From Chrysophaeum taylorii (lineage: Eukaryota; Sar; Pelagophyceae; Pelagomonadales; Pelagomonadaceae), in the NCBI GenBank assembly GCA_029834535.1, contig JAQMWT010000384.1:52467-116466 (forward strand): 64,000 nt of DNA, given 5' to 3'. Of this stretch, positions 40,516-49,591 are shown in pieces; positions within the stretch are counted from its first letter, which is position 1, and each line of letters opens with the position of its first letter. Below the pieces are notes generated by a model, which saw nothing but the letters and a program-made list of their open reading frames with translations, ran no database searches and was not told the DNA's origin. The position numbers and the translations under genes are program-made.

Positions 40516-43314
40516 ATGCCGAAGCGACGCATCATACGAGATGAAGACGTCCCCCCCGACGCCGGGAGAGAAGGGGCGGAAGAAAAAGAGACCCCGCCGA
40601 CGCAGCCACCCGCGCCGGCGCCGGCCGCCGCACACGAGCCAGGCCGAGAAACCGAAAGACCGGCAGAAGCCGAAGAGAGAAAAGACGAAGAGTCGACGGG
40701 CGAGCAGCCAAGCGCCCCGACCACGACTCGAACCGAAACCGCCGATGAGCGCGCCGCCGAAAGCTCCCGAGCAGTTCGCGAGCTGCAGGAGATGGTATCG
40801 TTGCTCCAAGACCAGCTGCAGCAGCGCAACCGGCAAGATGAAGAAGTGCGAAGCCTGCTGCAAGAGCGGATCCGAATACAAGATGAGGAGAGTCGAAAGC
40901 AAGCGCAAGAGCGCGAGGAAGAGCGCGATCGGTTTGCCCGAGAGATACAGAAGCAGGCGCAAGAGCGCGACGAAGAGCGCAGCTTGATCGCCCAAGAAAT
41001 CGCGGCGCAGATCGAACAGGCGGCGACAGCTCAACTCGAAACCGCAACCCGTGAGGAGAGGGAAGCCCTTCAGAACGAGCTCCGACGCGCTCGCGAGGAC
41101 GCGGAGCACGCTCGCGAAGCGGCAGCGACCGAAATCCAAGATCTTCGGGAGGAAATGCGCTCGCTCAAGACGCGTCGAGAGCAGCGAGCGCAACCACCGC
41201 GACCCGAATCGCCTCGAGACTCGAACCACGACGAATCCGACTCCGAGCCGCCGAGCAGCGAACCGCCGGTCCGACGCGCGGAGCAAGCGAATCGTCCGCG
41301 AGCCCACGAGGAAGAGAAGGAACCCACGGAAGCCGACAAGATCGTCGCCGCACTGGTGAGAGCCGCCACGGGCCAAGGGCCCTCCGCCGCCCTGGCTTCC
41401 CGAAGATACGAGGACGCGGCTGCCCCGAGGCACCGACGTCTCAAGCTGGAGATGATCAAGCTGGACATCGAGGGCAAAGACCAGCGGCAGTTCGATCACG
41501 AGGCCGCCCTCATCGTCGGAGAGTTGTCGAAGGACCACTATTCTATTAGCTCGCTGTCGTTTGGCCTCGCGGACGACGTGCGCCAGGCCGTGCTACCGAC
41601 GTTGGAGGAAGGGCGGATGGCGGCCGAGGCACTGTGTACCTCGTTCGGCCACCCCGAGTCGTTCTATCTGCAATTCCACGCCGACAGCCAAACGCCGTAC
41701 AAGGAACAGATCCGACAGCTTCGCGACATGAACCTCTCCCACGTCCAGCGGATCCTCCAGCAGCTCCGCCAAGCCTGCCGACCCGCGCCTCGACCGGAGG
41801 AAGCCTTCCACAAGGTCCGGAACATCACGCAGGCCACCACGCCGAAGAAGGAGGGCGAATCTTGGGTCCTGACCTACCTCAAGTCGCTGCAGAAGGAGGC
41901 TACGGCCTATACAGCGTTGACGGGAACGTCGATGGATAGCATCGAGATGATTCACCAAATGATCGCCGGTCTGGCATCGACAAAGCTGCAACAAAAGATT
42001 CATATGGCGCGATGCGATCAGCCTAGTCAGTACAACACCTTCGCCGAGGTACAAAGTCTGATCCTCCGGCACGAGATCCAGTTCAACGCGTGGCAGAAGG
42101 CGCACCCCAGTAAGACCACCGACCCGCCGCCACGCGACCCGCGCGACCGCAAGAAACCCGGCGCATACGCGACGCAACCGGAAGAGCCAGAGGTGGACGA
42201 TGATCCGAGGCCCAGTATGCGAAACAAGGACGCATGGATGCAGAAGATGTGCGACTGCGGAAACTACAAGATCGACCATACGCGAAACGCGGATGGTTCC
42301 CTCCGATGCCCGCGCCCGAACGCGCACAAGCAAGCGATGAAAGCGCGGCGACGGCAGGGACAAGAACCCATCCCTTACGGAGCCTGGAAGAGAGAACAGA
42401 AAGCAGCACGACCCAACGGCGACCAACGACCGCCCGCGAATGCGAACGCCACCGCCTCGCCGGGTGCTGGCATTGTGCAGGTCAACCAGGTCGAAGCGAT
42501 CGTCGAGCGCATGCTCGCAGTGCGAAACTCCTCGAGCTCGAGTACGCAACCCTCGATGGATTACGCGGGGTCTTTCTTTGGGCCTCAATCGAGGGACGGA
42601 ACCGCCGGATGCTCCCTCACCGACGCCAAGCCCCTCGGGTCGGCCAGCAGCACCGGCGGAGAGTTTTTTGGAGCACTGCGGCCGTTATCCGTGCACCCGG
42701 TAACACCACCGAGCGAACCGCCGCCAAAGCCGGGCGTGATGACCGCCCCGGCCGACTCGACGTTCGCCTCCCCGACTGCTCTCGACGTGGTCCCTGAGGA
42801 CGAGCTAGACAAAACGCAAGCAGAGACCGCAATCGCACAGGCAAAGCTCGCCTTGCTAGGAGCCCCGCTCCGGAACGAAGAGAACGCCGGGCTCCCCGAG
42901 ATCGACGTAGACCCCGAGCCGGTGGTCGACCCTCGATCACTCACCGCCCAGGCGCCTGATGACGGTCGGGCTGGTCTAGAGGAGAACGCGCTATCGTCAC
43001 TGGCTAAGCCAGGACGCCGAAACACTGAGGACATCCAGCGGGGACCGCACGAGTCGGACGCAACACCCTCGGACGTCAATGACGACGCCGAAGACTCGAA
43101 TTCACGCGATCAGGAGGAAGATGTGGCCAGTCGCATCAGCGGCGCAACCGCAGAAGTCCCGCACGACTCGGACGCCGACGGCCCCGACCTCATCAAGAAC
43201 ACGTCCGACGGTGATGACGACGCCGACTCGGGAACGGAAGCGACCAATGAGCACCCGTCTGACTCCGACAGCGATGGTGACAGCGACGACGATTCCGACC
43301 CGACGCTAACCTAA
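40516..43314 (+). CDS. RE4 Gag
   Basis: A 932-codon uninterrupted frame from ATG 40516 (MPKRRIIRDEDVPPDAG). Residues 1-75 are charged and disordered; 75-230 form a long Glu/Arg/Gln coiled coil (LQEMVSLLQDQLQQRNRQD onward). Residues about 310-535 are the capsid-like helical domain (LKLEMIKLDIEGKDQRQFD, ADDVRQAVLPTLEEGRM, DQPSQYNTFAEVQSLIL). A Cys/His cluster CDCGNYKIDH...CPRPNAH near residue 575 may bind zinc, in the position of a zinc knuckle. The last 150 residues are Asp/Ser-rich. Its intact length suggests recent activity. The next coding segment is in the -1 phase. Confidence 0.85.
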   Translation: MPKRRIIRDEDVPPDAGREGAEEKETPPTQPPAPAPAAAHEPGRETERPAEAEERKDEESTGEQPSAPTTTRTETADERAAESSRAVRELQEMVSLLQDQLQQRNRQDEEVRSLLQERIRIQDEESRKQAQEREEERDRFAREIQKQAQERDEERSLIAQEIAAQIEQAATAQLETATREEREALQNELRRAREDAEHAREAAATEIQDLREEMRSLKTRREQRAQPPRPESPRDSNHDESDSEPPSSEPPVRRAEQANRPRAHEEEKEPTEADKIVAALVRAATGQGPSAALASRRYEDAAAPRHRRLKLEMIKLDIEGKDQRQFDHEAALIVGELSKDHYSISSLSFGLADDVRQAVLPTLEEGRMAAEALCTSFGHPESFYLQFHADSQTPYKEQIRQLRDMNLSHVQRILQQLRQACRPAPRPEEAFHKVRNITQATTPKKEGESWVLTYLKSLQKEATAYTALTGTSMDSIEMIHQMIAGLASTKLQQKIHMARCDQPSQYNTFAEVQSLILRHEIQFNAWQKAHPSKTTDPPPRDPRDRKKPGAYATQPEEPEVDDDPRPSMRNKDAWMQKMCDCGNYKIDHTRNADGSLRCPRPNAHKQAMKARRRQGQEPIPYGAWKREQKAARPNGDQRPPANANATASPGAGIVQVNQVEAIVERMLAVRNSSSSSTQPSMDYAGSFFGPQSRDGTAGCSLTDAKPLGSASSTGGEFFGALRPLSVHPVTPPSEPPPKPGVMTAPADSTFASPTALDVVPEDELDKTQAETAIAQAKLALLGAPLRNEENAGLPEIDVDPEPVVDPRSLTAQAPDDGRAGLEENALSSLAKPGRRNTEDIQRGPHESDATPSDVNDDAEDSNSRDQEEDVASRISGATAEVPHDSDADGPDLIKNTSDGDDDADSGTEATNEHPSDSDSDGDSDDDSDPTLT

Positions 43315-44162
43315 CGGGATCACCGGAGGCAAATCCGCACGCCGTCAATCACGAACTCACCGCCCTCATCGACGATGACACCGATTCGGACGGCGGCAGT
43401 TCGGACGAACGGGAAAGTCAACCCGGAGAATTGTTCCCTGCCCTATTCGGTCATCCGCGCGGACCCGCAACCGCCACAGCAATAACAGATGCCCTTCTCC
43501 AAGCACTCGAGGACCCGCACCGACAAAACCCGACGGATGCGGACGGCGACGCGTCTGACAGAAACGACTATGACGACGACGGCAGCACGCCCGAGAACGA
43601 TATCAACCCCGATTCAACGTCGAGGGCGACGCCGCACTCTCCCCAAGGGGGTACCCGCCGCGGACCCGGCCGCGATATCGGCAGCGGAAACAGCGAGTCG
43701 CCTCCAGTCGAGGGACCCGCCCAGGAACCGAACACGCCGGAACCGGAAGGATCGGAACAAACAGCCGAAACCGACAAGGGACCCCCGCGCAAAGGATCGG
43801 AACAAACAGCCGAAACCGACAGGGGACCCCCGCGCGAAGCTCGGGGAGAGATAAGCCTCGAGGAAGTTCACGGATCGAAAGCGTCCCGCACGCGGCTAAG
43901 AAGCGCCAGATTAAGACCTCCGCGCCGAGGGTCGAGGAGGGGGACGAGAGCCAAACGGCTCTGGAACAAGAAGAGTCCCGAGCGAACCGACCCCCCGGCA
44001 CGAAACCGAAATAAGACCCCAGACGGTGGCAGAGTCCTCCCGCTTCAAAACGAAGAGAAGGCAATCGACAAGGAGCCCGAGCCACCCGAAGAACGAAAGG
44101 AGGCTCGGAAAGACGAGGAACGAAGATTCCCCGACCTTCCGGTTCGAGAGCGCGAAGAATGA
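43315..44162 (+). CDS. RE4 acidic/basic linker region
   Basis: In the -1 phase relative to gag the text continues without a stop from about 43300 (ANLTGSPEANPHAVNHEL) to 44162. It contains a Q-G-G-T-R peptide at 43638-43658, a direct repeat of GSEQTAETDKGPPR (about residues 104-131 of the frame starting 43431), and a final stretch rich in Arg, Lys, Glu. No domain. It may be a Gag-Pol linker reached by frameshifting; or gag and this frame were one before a one-base change. Confidence 0.55.
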
Positions 44163-44273
44163 GGCCGTCGGTTACAGCGAAGAATCCAAGAGCTACCCGC
44201 CGATCCGCGAGCGAGCCGACAGAGCCGGTGGTCGATAGCCCCCCGATTCTTCGCGGGACGCGCGCACGTATCG

Positions 44274-44648
44274 ATGCCAATGGCAGGGACGGAGGACGAA
44301 GCCATGCGCATGCACTCCTCTTTCGCCCCCATCGACACCGAAACGATCAGCAGAGACCTGCGCGTCCTTAACTGCTGGGAAGCCGGTAGCCTGACGTTCA
44401 TGCCCATCCACGTGTTCAATCAGCCGGGCGACTCATCGTATGCCACGGTGATCGGTGTGGACGGAATGGCCGACGTCACCTACATCTGTCGCGACCTCGC
44501 ACGCCTAATGCGAAGGCGAGGGATGTTGCTGGATAGCGGCAAGCTGCCTTTCGAGCGAACGCTCTTCGGATCGGGAAAGAACACGACCTCGATTTCAGAG
44601 TGGATCGCCCTGCGAGTATCCGTTTCGGACGAAATGGCCGTACCGTAG
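44274..44648 (+). CDS. RE4 protease-like domain
   Basis: The frame reads ...YATVIGVDGMADVTYICRDL (Asp codon near 44458), a retropepsin-like beta strand and turn where D-T-G-A is replaced by D-G-M-A. RE5 has the same D-G-M-A-D (63764-63784) in a related domain. The segment GSGKNTTSISEWIALRVSV could be the flap and following strand. The frame stops at 44648 but the phase of the next frame (44600-46279) continues the homologous strand (RTVVAIVADTNK), so one shift is present. An inactive protease or a different single-domain protein remains possible. Confidence 0.55.
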   Translation: MPMAGTEDEAMRMHSSFAPIDTETISRDLRVLNCWEAGSLTFMPIHVFNQPGDSSYATVIGVDGMADVTYICRDLARLMRRRGMLLDSGKLPFERTLFGSGKNTTSISEWIALRVSVSDEMAVP

Positions 44649-46440
44649 TCGCAATCGTGGCAGACACCAACAAACAATTTCGGCCGGGAGCCCGCGACAT
44701 TCGAGCCTTTGGCGCTGTCGTGGATAATCCCCGAGACCGAATCTCCCTCTCGCGAACCCAAACAGCATTCCAGATGATGAAGCTCCCGTACTCGGGGGAA
44801 ATCGTTCGATCACCCGTCATTATTTATCGGGCAGCGTACGAAAGACACCCTATCGTATCGCTGATTTGCGGTTTTCGAGGGCAAGCGATGACGCAGAGTC
44901 GGAGTCAAGGTGGCAAGAGAGCTCTGCCACCACTGCTCGCTGAAGAGGATCTCCTCTCGCCGCCTCCTCAGCGAGCTTCGGCCGCCGTAACCTTGGCCGA
45001 GGACCCGTCTATGCCGAGCAACGACCCGAAAACGTCCGCGCCCGAGATCCGAGCGTTCGCAACCGGCTCCCAGCGCATCGACCCTGGTCGAACCCACAAC
45101 ATCCCGGTCAAGCTGAGTCAAGCGCTGAAGCCCGGAGAAGCCTTCGTCGCCACCGCGCCAAGCGTGGATCACCTCGGCGTCGTCGCCGGGACCTGCTCGA
45201 CGTGTGACCGCTCCGACCCGACCGCGGCCGCAGTGGCCGTGTCGTCGATGGACGACACGCCGATGTCGATCATCCCAGGTCAAGAGCTCGCGCGGGGGGA
45301 ATTTATCAACTGCCAAGAAGAAGTTCGGGTGACAACCCCATTGCCAAGCGCCGACCTGGGAAACGCGCACGAGAGCGAGCCCGAGGGCACGGCCTCCTTC
45401 ACGGTCTCGGTCACCAGTTACCCAACTCCAGACCCCGGAGAACTAAACGGCCAAGCACTTCGAACGTCGTCATTCAAGCCGCGTCTGCAAGCCCCGAAGG
45501 CGCAGTCGCAAGAACCGCCGAAATCCCGGGCCGCCGAACAAGCGATCATCGACAGGCACCAGGCGCTCTCCTGGATCCCGGAGAACGCGACGGCCGGGAT
45601 TGGAGGTGGTACACAGGGCATGTACCGGAGCAACGAATGGTTCGGAGCCGCGTACAAGGTCATGCTCGTCATCGACGCGTCCGACACCGCCAAAGAAGTC
45701 CAGGAGAGAAACTTTCCAGGAGTACCTGTCGTCCAGCACACCCTCGGCGGTCGGTACGACCGAGTCTTATTTCTGGTCAAAGGTTACCTGCATGAAAGCC
45801 TATGGCCCACGGCACTTTTCGTTGGTACGTCCCCATGCGTAGACTCCGACTTGTGCAACCTTGCGGCCTGCGACGCCGGGAAAGGAGTCTCCGCGACCAA
45901 TTGGACCATCAAGCTCTTCCAGCTTTCCGGAGTCGGACGATGGATCATCGAGCAGGAACCTTCAATCCGCTCGAAAATCACGTTGCGGCAAGGTTTCATC
46001 ACCGTCGTCGACCTATGGACGACGACGCCGGACCTCATGAGTACCCGTCGGCGCATGATCATCACGAGCTGGCCTCTCCAGCTCACCCGACGTCCCAAAA
46101 CGTGCGGCACTATTCAAGACACCTTCGCCGCCAAACTCGGACTCGACCCTGCGCAGCCTCTCATCCAGCGCAACAACTTTGGATGCGCGCGAGAGGCCAC
46201 GGCACCGATATACACCATCACGCGGAACGGGGTGCGAACAGGACCCACGCCTTCGGACACCGAAGCGCTCAGACTATAGATGCTCGCGGAGGCTCTCACA
46301 ATGCCGAGCGATCTCGCATGGGGTAATCTCACAGTCACGGACCGAATGAAGCATCTAGCGGCCGTAATACCCCCGTCTTCCACGGCGCACATAGTCCTCG
46401 ACGCCCACAACGCGCTGCCGCCCACGCTCCGCAACATCGG
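44649..46440 (+). CDS. RE4 C5-cytosine DNA methyltransferase domain
   Basis: Frame 44600-46279 followed, after one TAG (46277-46279), by the same phase from 46280. After protease remnants, a Q-G-G-K-R peptide (44903-44920) and a linker, the methyltransferase starts about 45560. Motif I is ATAGIGGGTQGM (about 45590-45625), the F-x-G-x-G SAM loop; motif II is VIDASD; motif IV is FVGTSPCVDSD (catalytic Cys, about 45835); an E-Q-E-P in the place of motif VI (E-N-V) follows WII; motif VIII is LMSTRRRMIITSW (about 46035-46075). Past the stop, LTVTDRMKHLAAVIPP and DAHNALPP (about 46330-46430) match motifs IX and X. Organisation resembles DNMT3/DRM-type enzymes more than bacterial Dcm, by eye. It lies between protease and reverse transcriptase. 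Confidence 0.78.
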
Positions 46441-47295
46441 AATCGCGCGCCCGAGCGTAGTCGGACCCACCGACGAACCCTCCGAAACATACATCATCGA
46501 GCGCGCCCCCTCCAACCGCACCCGCGCCGGAGCCACCGCACCCGAGCCCCGGAGCGCCCTTGCGAACGTTTCGACTCGCGTACTTCACTGGGTGCCGAAC
46601 CGCGACCTCCAGGACAAAGCGAAATGGCAACCGCCGGACCTTCCTTTGACCCCTCCGAAGCCCGCTGCATCAGGGACGATGCACTCATCTTCCCAAGGGG
46701 GTACCCGCGCGAGCAAAAACGACGCAACCTCGAAAGGCGAACCAAGCGACGAAAAACCAACCAAGAAACCAACTGGCGACAAGACCAAAGAGCCCGTCCG
46801 GTTCAAGTATGAGGAACGGCTTGACGTACCAAGGAAAAACGCATCACGGGACGAAGACGGCGCGCCGCTACCGCAACAGCCCAACCATCTGAAAGAGAAC
46901 GAGGCCATAATCGACAAGAACCCCACGAAGGAAGAAGTGGACAAGGTAGTCGACGAGTTAGGCATCCCGAACAACTCACACTTGGACGAGAATGCCAAAC
47001 TCATGTTGGCGCACTGCATTCGACACTCTTGGGCCTCCTTCAATCCCGTTATGAGGACCGTGCACCCTCGACCGGTGTCCCTCCGATTCAAAGACGCGAA
47101 CCCAAAGCCCATCGAGACGTCGCCGTACCGCCTCGCTCCAGCCAAGATCGAAGATCTTCGCAAGCAGATTTCCGGATGGCACCGAGACGGAGTCGTAAGA
47201 CCCGCCAACCCCCCTCGGGGGTTCCCGATCTTCATGCTTCCGAAGAAAGGGGCAGAGCTCGGGACATCTACCGCTCTCGGCGCGGCCGTCGACTT
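46441..47295 (+). pseudogene. RE4 reverse transcriptase, N-terminal part
   Basis: Continues the phase of 46280-47629. After a linker with S-S-Q-G-G-T-R (46688-46708) it reads HCIRHSWASFNPVMRTVHP, KPIETSPYRLAPAKIEDLRKQ, GVVRPANPPRGFPIFMLPKK, the start of a Gypsy reverse transcriptase (the P-Y-R-x-x-P and G-x-I-x-P-x-x-S-P segment). The text ends at about 47250 and the catalytic Y-x-D-D part is absent. The phase after 47250 is shadow sequence. Truncated by the internal deletion. Confidence 0.8.
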
Positions 47296-47299
47296 AACG

Positions 47300-48521
47300 T
47301 CCGCTCAACGATCAGTTGGTTTCAGACAGAGGGCCGAACCCGCCGCAAGAGGACGCCATAGCGTTCCGGGCCGGCCGAAAGCACAGGACGCCGAGACCAC
47401 ACCACGCCCAAGCGAACCCCGCGGAGCAAGTCAATCGACTCCTCAAGGCGTTCCTCCGGGCCCGCCGCCTCGAAAGTCGCAGCATCACCGACTGGCCGGC
47501 CCTCGTCCGGTGCGTGTCGTTTTGCTACAACCGAAAGTTCATACCCGGCATGCAAATCTCGCCATTCATGTTGCGCCTGAACCGCCAGCCGATGTTGCCC
47601 ACGGACTACCCCTTGTTGGTTCGGCCTGACCCCGTTTTGCCGCGACCACGATCCGACGCGATACTGAAAGTCAAGCAGAGCTTCCAGTACCACTCGAAAG
47701 TAATCGCCGAAGCGCAGGATCATGCCAAGACGACGCAGAAACCCACTTACGACGCCGAGCACGTGGATGTCGAATACAATGTCAATTCGCACGTATTACT
47801 GTACATTCCGCAGTCCCACAACAAGTTGCGACCGGAGTGGCACGGCCCTTTCCTCATCACCGAGCATCTGTCGCCTGTCTCGTACAAGATCCGATCGGTT
47901 TACGGAGCCGCCGAAGAGCGAATCGTGCCGGTCCAACAGATCACCCCAGTGTCGAGGCCTCCCGCACTCGATGCCACGATCCGTCGTCCGAGCCCCGGAT
48001 GCCGCGACGAGTACGAGCGCGGCGAGTTCGTCATCTTCCGAATCCCGTCGGCCCGAAACCCCGAGTGGCGCAAGAAGCTCTACGTCGCCGAGGTATTCGA
48101 GGATTATGATGATGTTCAAGACCGAGACGCCCTCCATTTTTACTCCGACCTGGGCCCGCGCGACGACCCATCGTATTTCGACCCGACCTCACCGCTTGAA
48201 GGTCGCACGCTGAGCCCGGAAATCAAGTCGGCACTCGGTCGCAGCTTCACCCGCACCGAGAAACTAACACCTCAGTGCACCCCTTGCGTGACCGACTTCG
48301 CTCCGGACGAGATCGACGTCCTGGTTCCCCGGTTCAAGCTCCAGGGGAAATCAGTTCCTCCTCCGATCGTCCAGCGAGTCAAAGATATTCTCGCGCATCG
48401 CGCGCGCCAAGAACAAGAACAACTCCAAGCTCAACAGCGCGCTCATCAGACGCGCACTCAAGTCCCGTCCACCGACGGTCCGCGCCGAAACTCTCGTCGG
48501 TCGCACCACCGCCGTCGCTGA
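47300..48521 (+). pseudogene. RE4 integrase C-terminus and tail
   Basis: The frame 47316-48521 opens with VSDRGPN, the strand around the second catalytic Asp of Gypsy integrase, then QANPAEQVNRLLKAFLRARR (the N-x-x-E-R-x-N region; Glu present), FCYNRKFIPGMQISPFMLRL, and the C-terminal HVLLYIPQSHNKLRPEWHGPFLITE (a typical L-x-P-x-W-x-G-P-F motif). The first catalytic Asp and zinc domain are deleted. The last 150 residues include VPVQQITPVSRPP and an Arg/Gln-rich end with no recognisable chromodomain. Confidence 0.85.
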
Positions 48522-48550
48522 GGACAGCTCCTATCGAAGCAGGGGAGTCC

Positions 48551-48877
48551 TGTGGCGGTAACCCTTACACCACCATCCTTACCCCTAGGTCTATCGAGCT
48601 CTCTACACCACGTCCCGTTACTGGACTCTACTTCAACCCCTGACGTACGTATTTGTAACGCCACCCGGCGTTTACTCCTTTCAGAATCGACTAATTTCAA
48701 CCATGAATCATTTCACGAGTCTTCGGATTGAAGCTCGTGGGCAGTTTGAAGGTTGATCGACAAGAAGGAAGCGCTCCTCAAAGGAAGCGCTCCTCAACCC
48801 GCTCGGCACCCTCGAGACGTCGAGGGCACAGTCGAAGCAGGGTAAGAAGTCGGCGCGCATAATCCTTTCCTGCCGCA
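48551..48877 (+). repeat. 3' LTR of RE4 (327 bp)
   Basis: 16 bp longer than the 5' LTR because AAGGAAGCGCTCCTCA is duplicated in tandem near 48763-48795. Confidence 0.92.
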
Positions 48878-49025
48878 TCTATGCTGGGTGTCTGTGCACT
48901 CTCTCCCCCAGGTCCGCGATGCCGCGCCCCATCGCACTTTCCCACTTGCTGCGGCCCTTGCCGCCACCACCGCCCGATATCGAATTCGAGCGCGTATGCG
49001 CGACGCTGCCCTTGCCGCACGAGCC
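48878..49025. other. Short GC-rich flank between RE4 and the inverted LTR
   Basis: Probably the continuation of the target sequence interrupted by RE4 (39661-39712). The sequence reads as Arg/Ala-rich in all phases and I see no gene. Confidence 0.4.
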
Positions 49026-49205
49026 TGTAGTGGTTTTCTCAGAAACCCGCCCCTCTTGGCCGGACCAGGGGCCTCAACAAGCCCTTTCTCCCAACCCGAA
49101 CCGCGGGTGAAACCACCACAGATCTCAGCGTAAACGCTCACGCCATCTTCAAATCGGACAATCAAATGAGGGTAATAACAAGAAGACAGCAAGAAAACTG
49201 TGGCA
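49026..49205 (-). repeat. Inverted LTR of the RE5 family
   Basis: The reverse complement of this segment matches 49345-49526 nearly throughout (TTTTCTTGCTGTCTTCTTG, TTTCACCCGCGGTTCGGG, CTGAGAAACCACTACA). Its 3' end at 49026 is joined directly to other sequence and not to a primer binding site, so it is a solo or 3' LTR. No flanking duplication (GAGCC against GTAAC), so a rearrangement is likely. Confidence 0.85.
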
Positions 49206-49344
49206 GTAACGCCCATCCCCCCACTTGCCTGCCTGCCACCTGACTTACCCTGATTGTTGCCCTGGTACTGACCTTGCAATTATGGGGGGGTGTCATCTTG
49301 ACATCCTCACCTGCGCTTCCACCGAACCCAATGTACCAGGCATT

Positions 49345-49526
49345 TGTATTGTTTTCTTGCTGTCTTCTTGCTATTACCCTCATTTGATTGTCCGATTTCG
49401 TGATGGCGTGAGGTGTTACGCTGAGATCGGGCGTGTGGTGGTTTCACCCGCGGTTCGGGTTGGGAGAAAGGGTTGTTGAGGCCTCTGGCCTGGCCAAGAG
49501 GGGCGGGTATCTGAGAAACCACTACA
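49345..49526 (+). repeat. 5' LTR of RE5 (about 182 bp)
   Basis: Starts about TGTATTG and ends CCACTACA, directly before a primer binding site. The start is estimated from alignment with the inverted copy. 49206-49344 between the two LTRs holds no gene. Confidence 0.8.
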
Positions 49527-49527
49527 G

Positions 49528-49540
49528 TGGTATCAGAAAC
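49528..49540 (+). promoter_or_regulatory. Primer binding site of RE5
   Basis: TGGTATCAGAAAC matches the common initiator-methionine tRNA primer site TGGTATCAGAGC at the first ten bases and sits one base after the LTR end. Confidence 0.8.
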
Positions 49541-49591
49541 GGGAATCGATAGTCCAACTCCCGGACTATCAATCTCCTGTTTTTCGGAGCG

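Larger units (their letters stand above)
39713..48877 (+). mobile_element. RE4: Gypsy-type retrotransposon with methyltransferase domain
   Basis: LTRs 39713-40023 and 48551-48877 begin TGTGGCGGTAACC and end CTGCCGCA. Flanks TCTAC (left) and TCTAT (right) are a 5-bp duplication with one change. Plus-strand order is gag, acidic linker, protease-like, C5-methyltransferase, reverse transcriptase N-terminus, integrase C-terminus. The reverse transcriptase core, RNase H and integrase core are missing, an internal deletion near 47290-47330. The copy cannot transpose alone. The Gypsy assignment comes from the reverse transcriptase text and from integrase C-terminus lying last. Confidence 0.9.

Noticed and set aside
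40507-41538. 343-codon minus-strand frame opposite RE4 gag
   Set aside because: It is the antisense of the Gag coiled coil; Leu/Arg/Phe-rich text results from reversed Glu/Gln codons.
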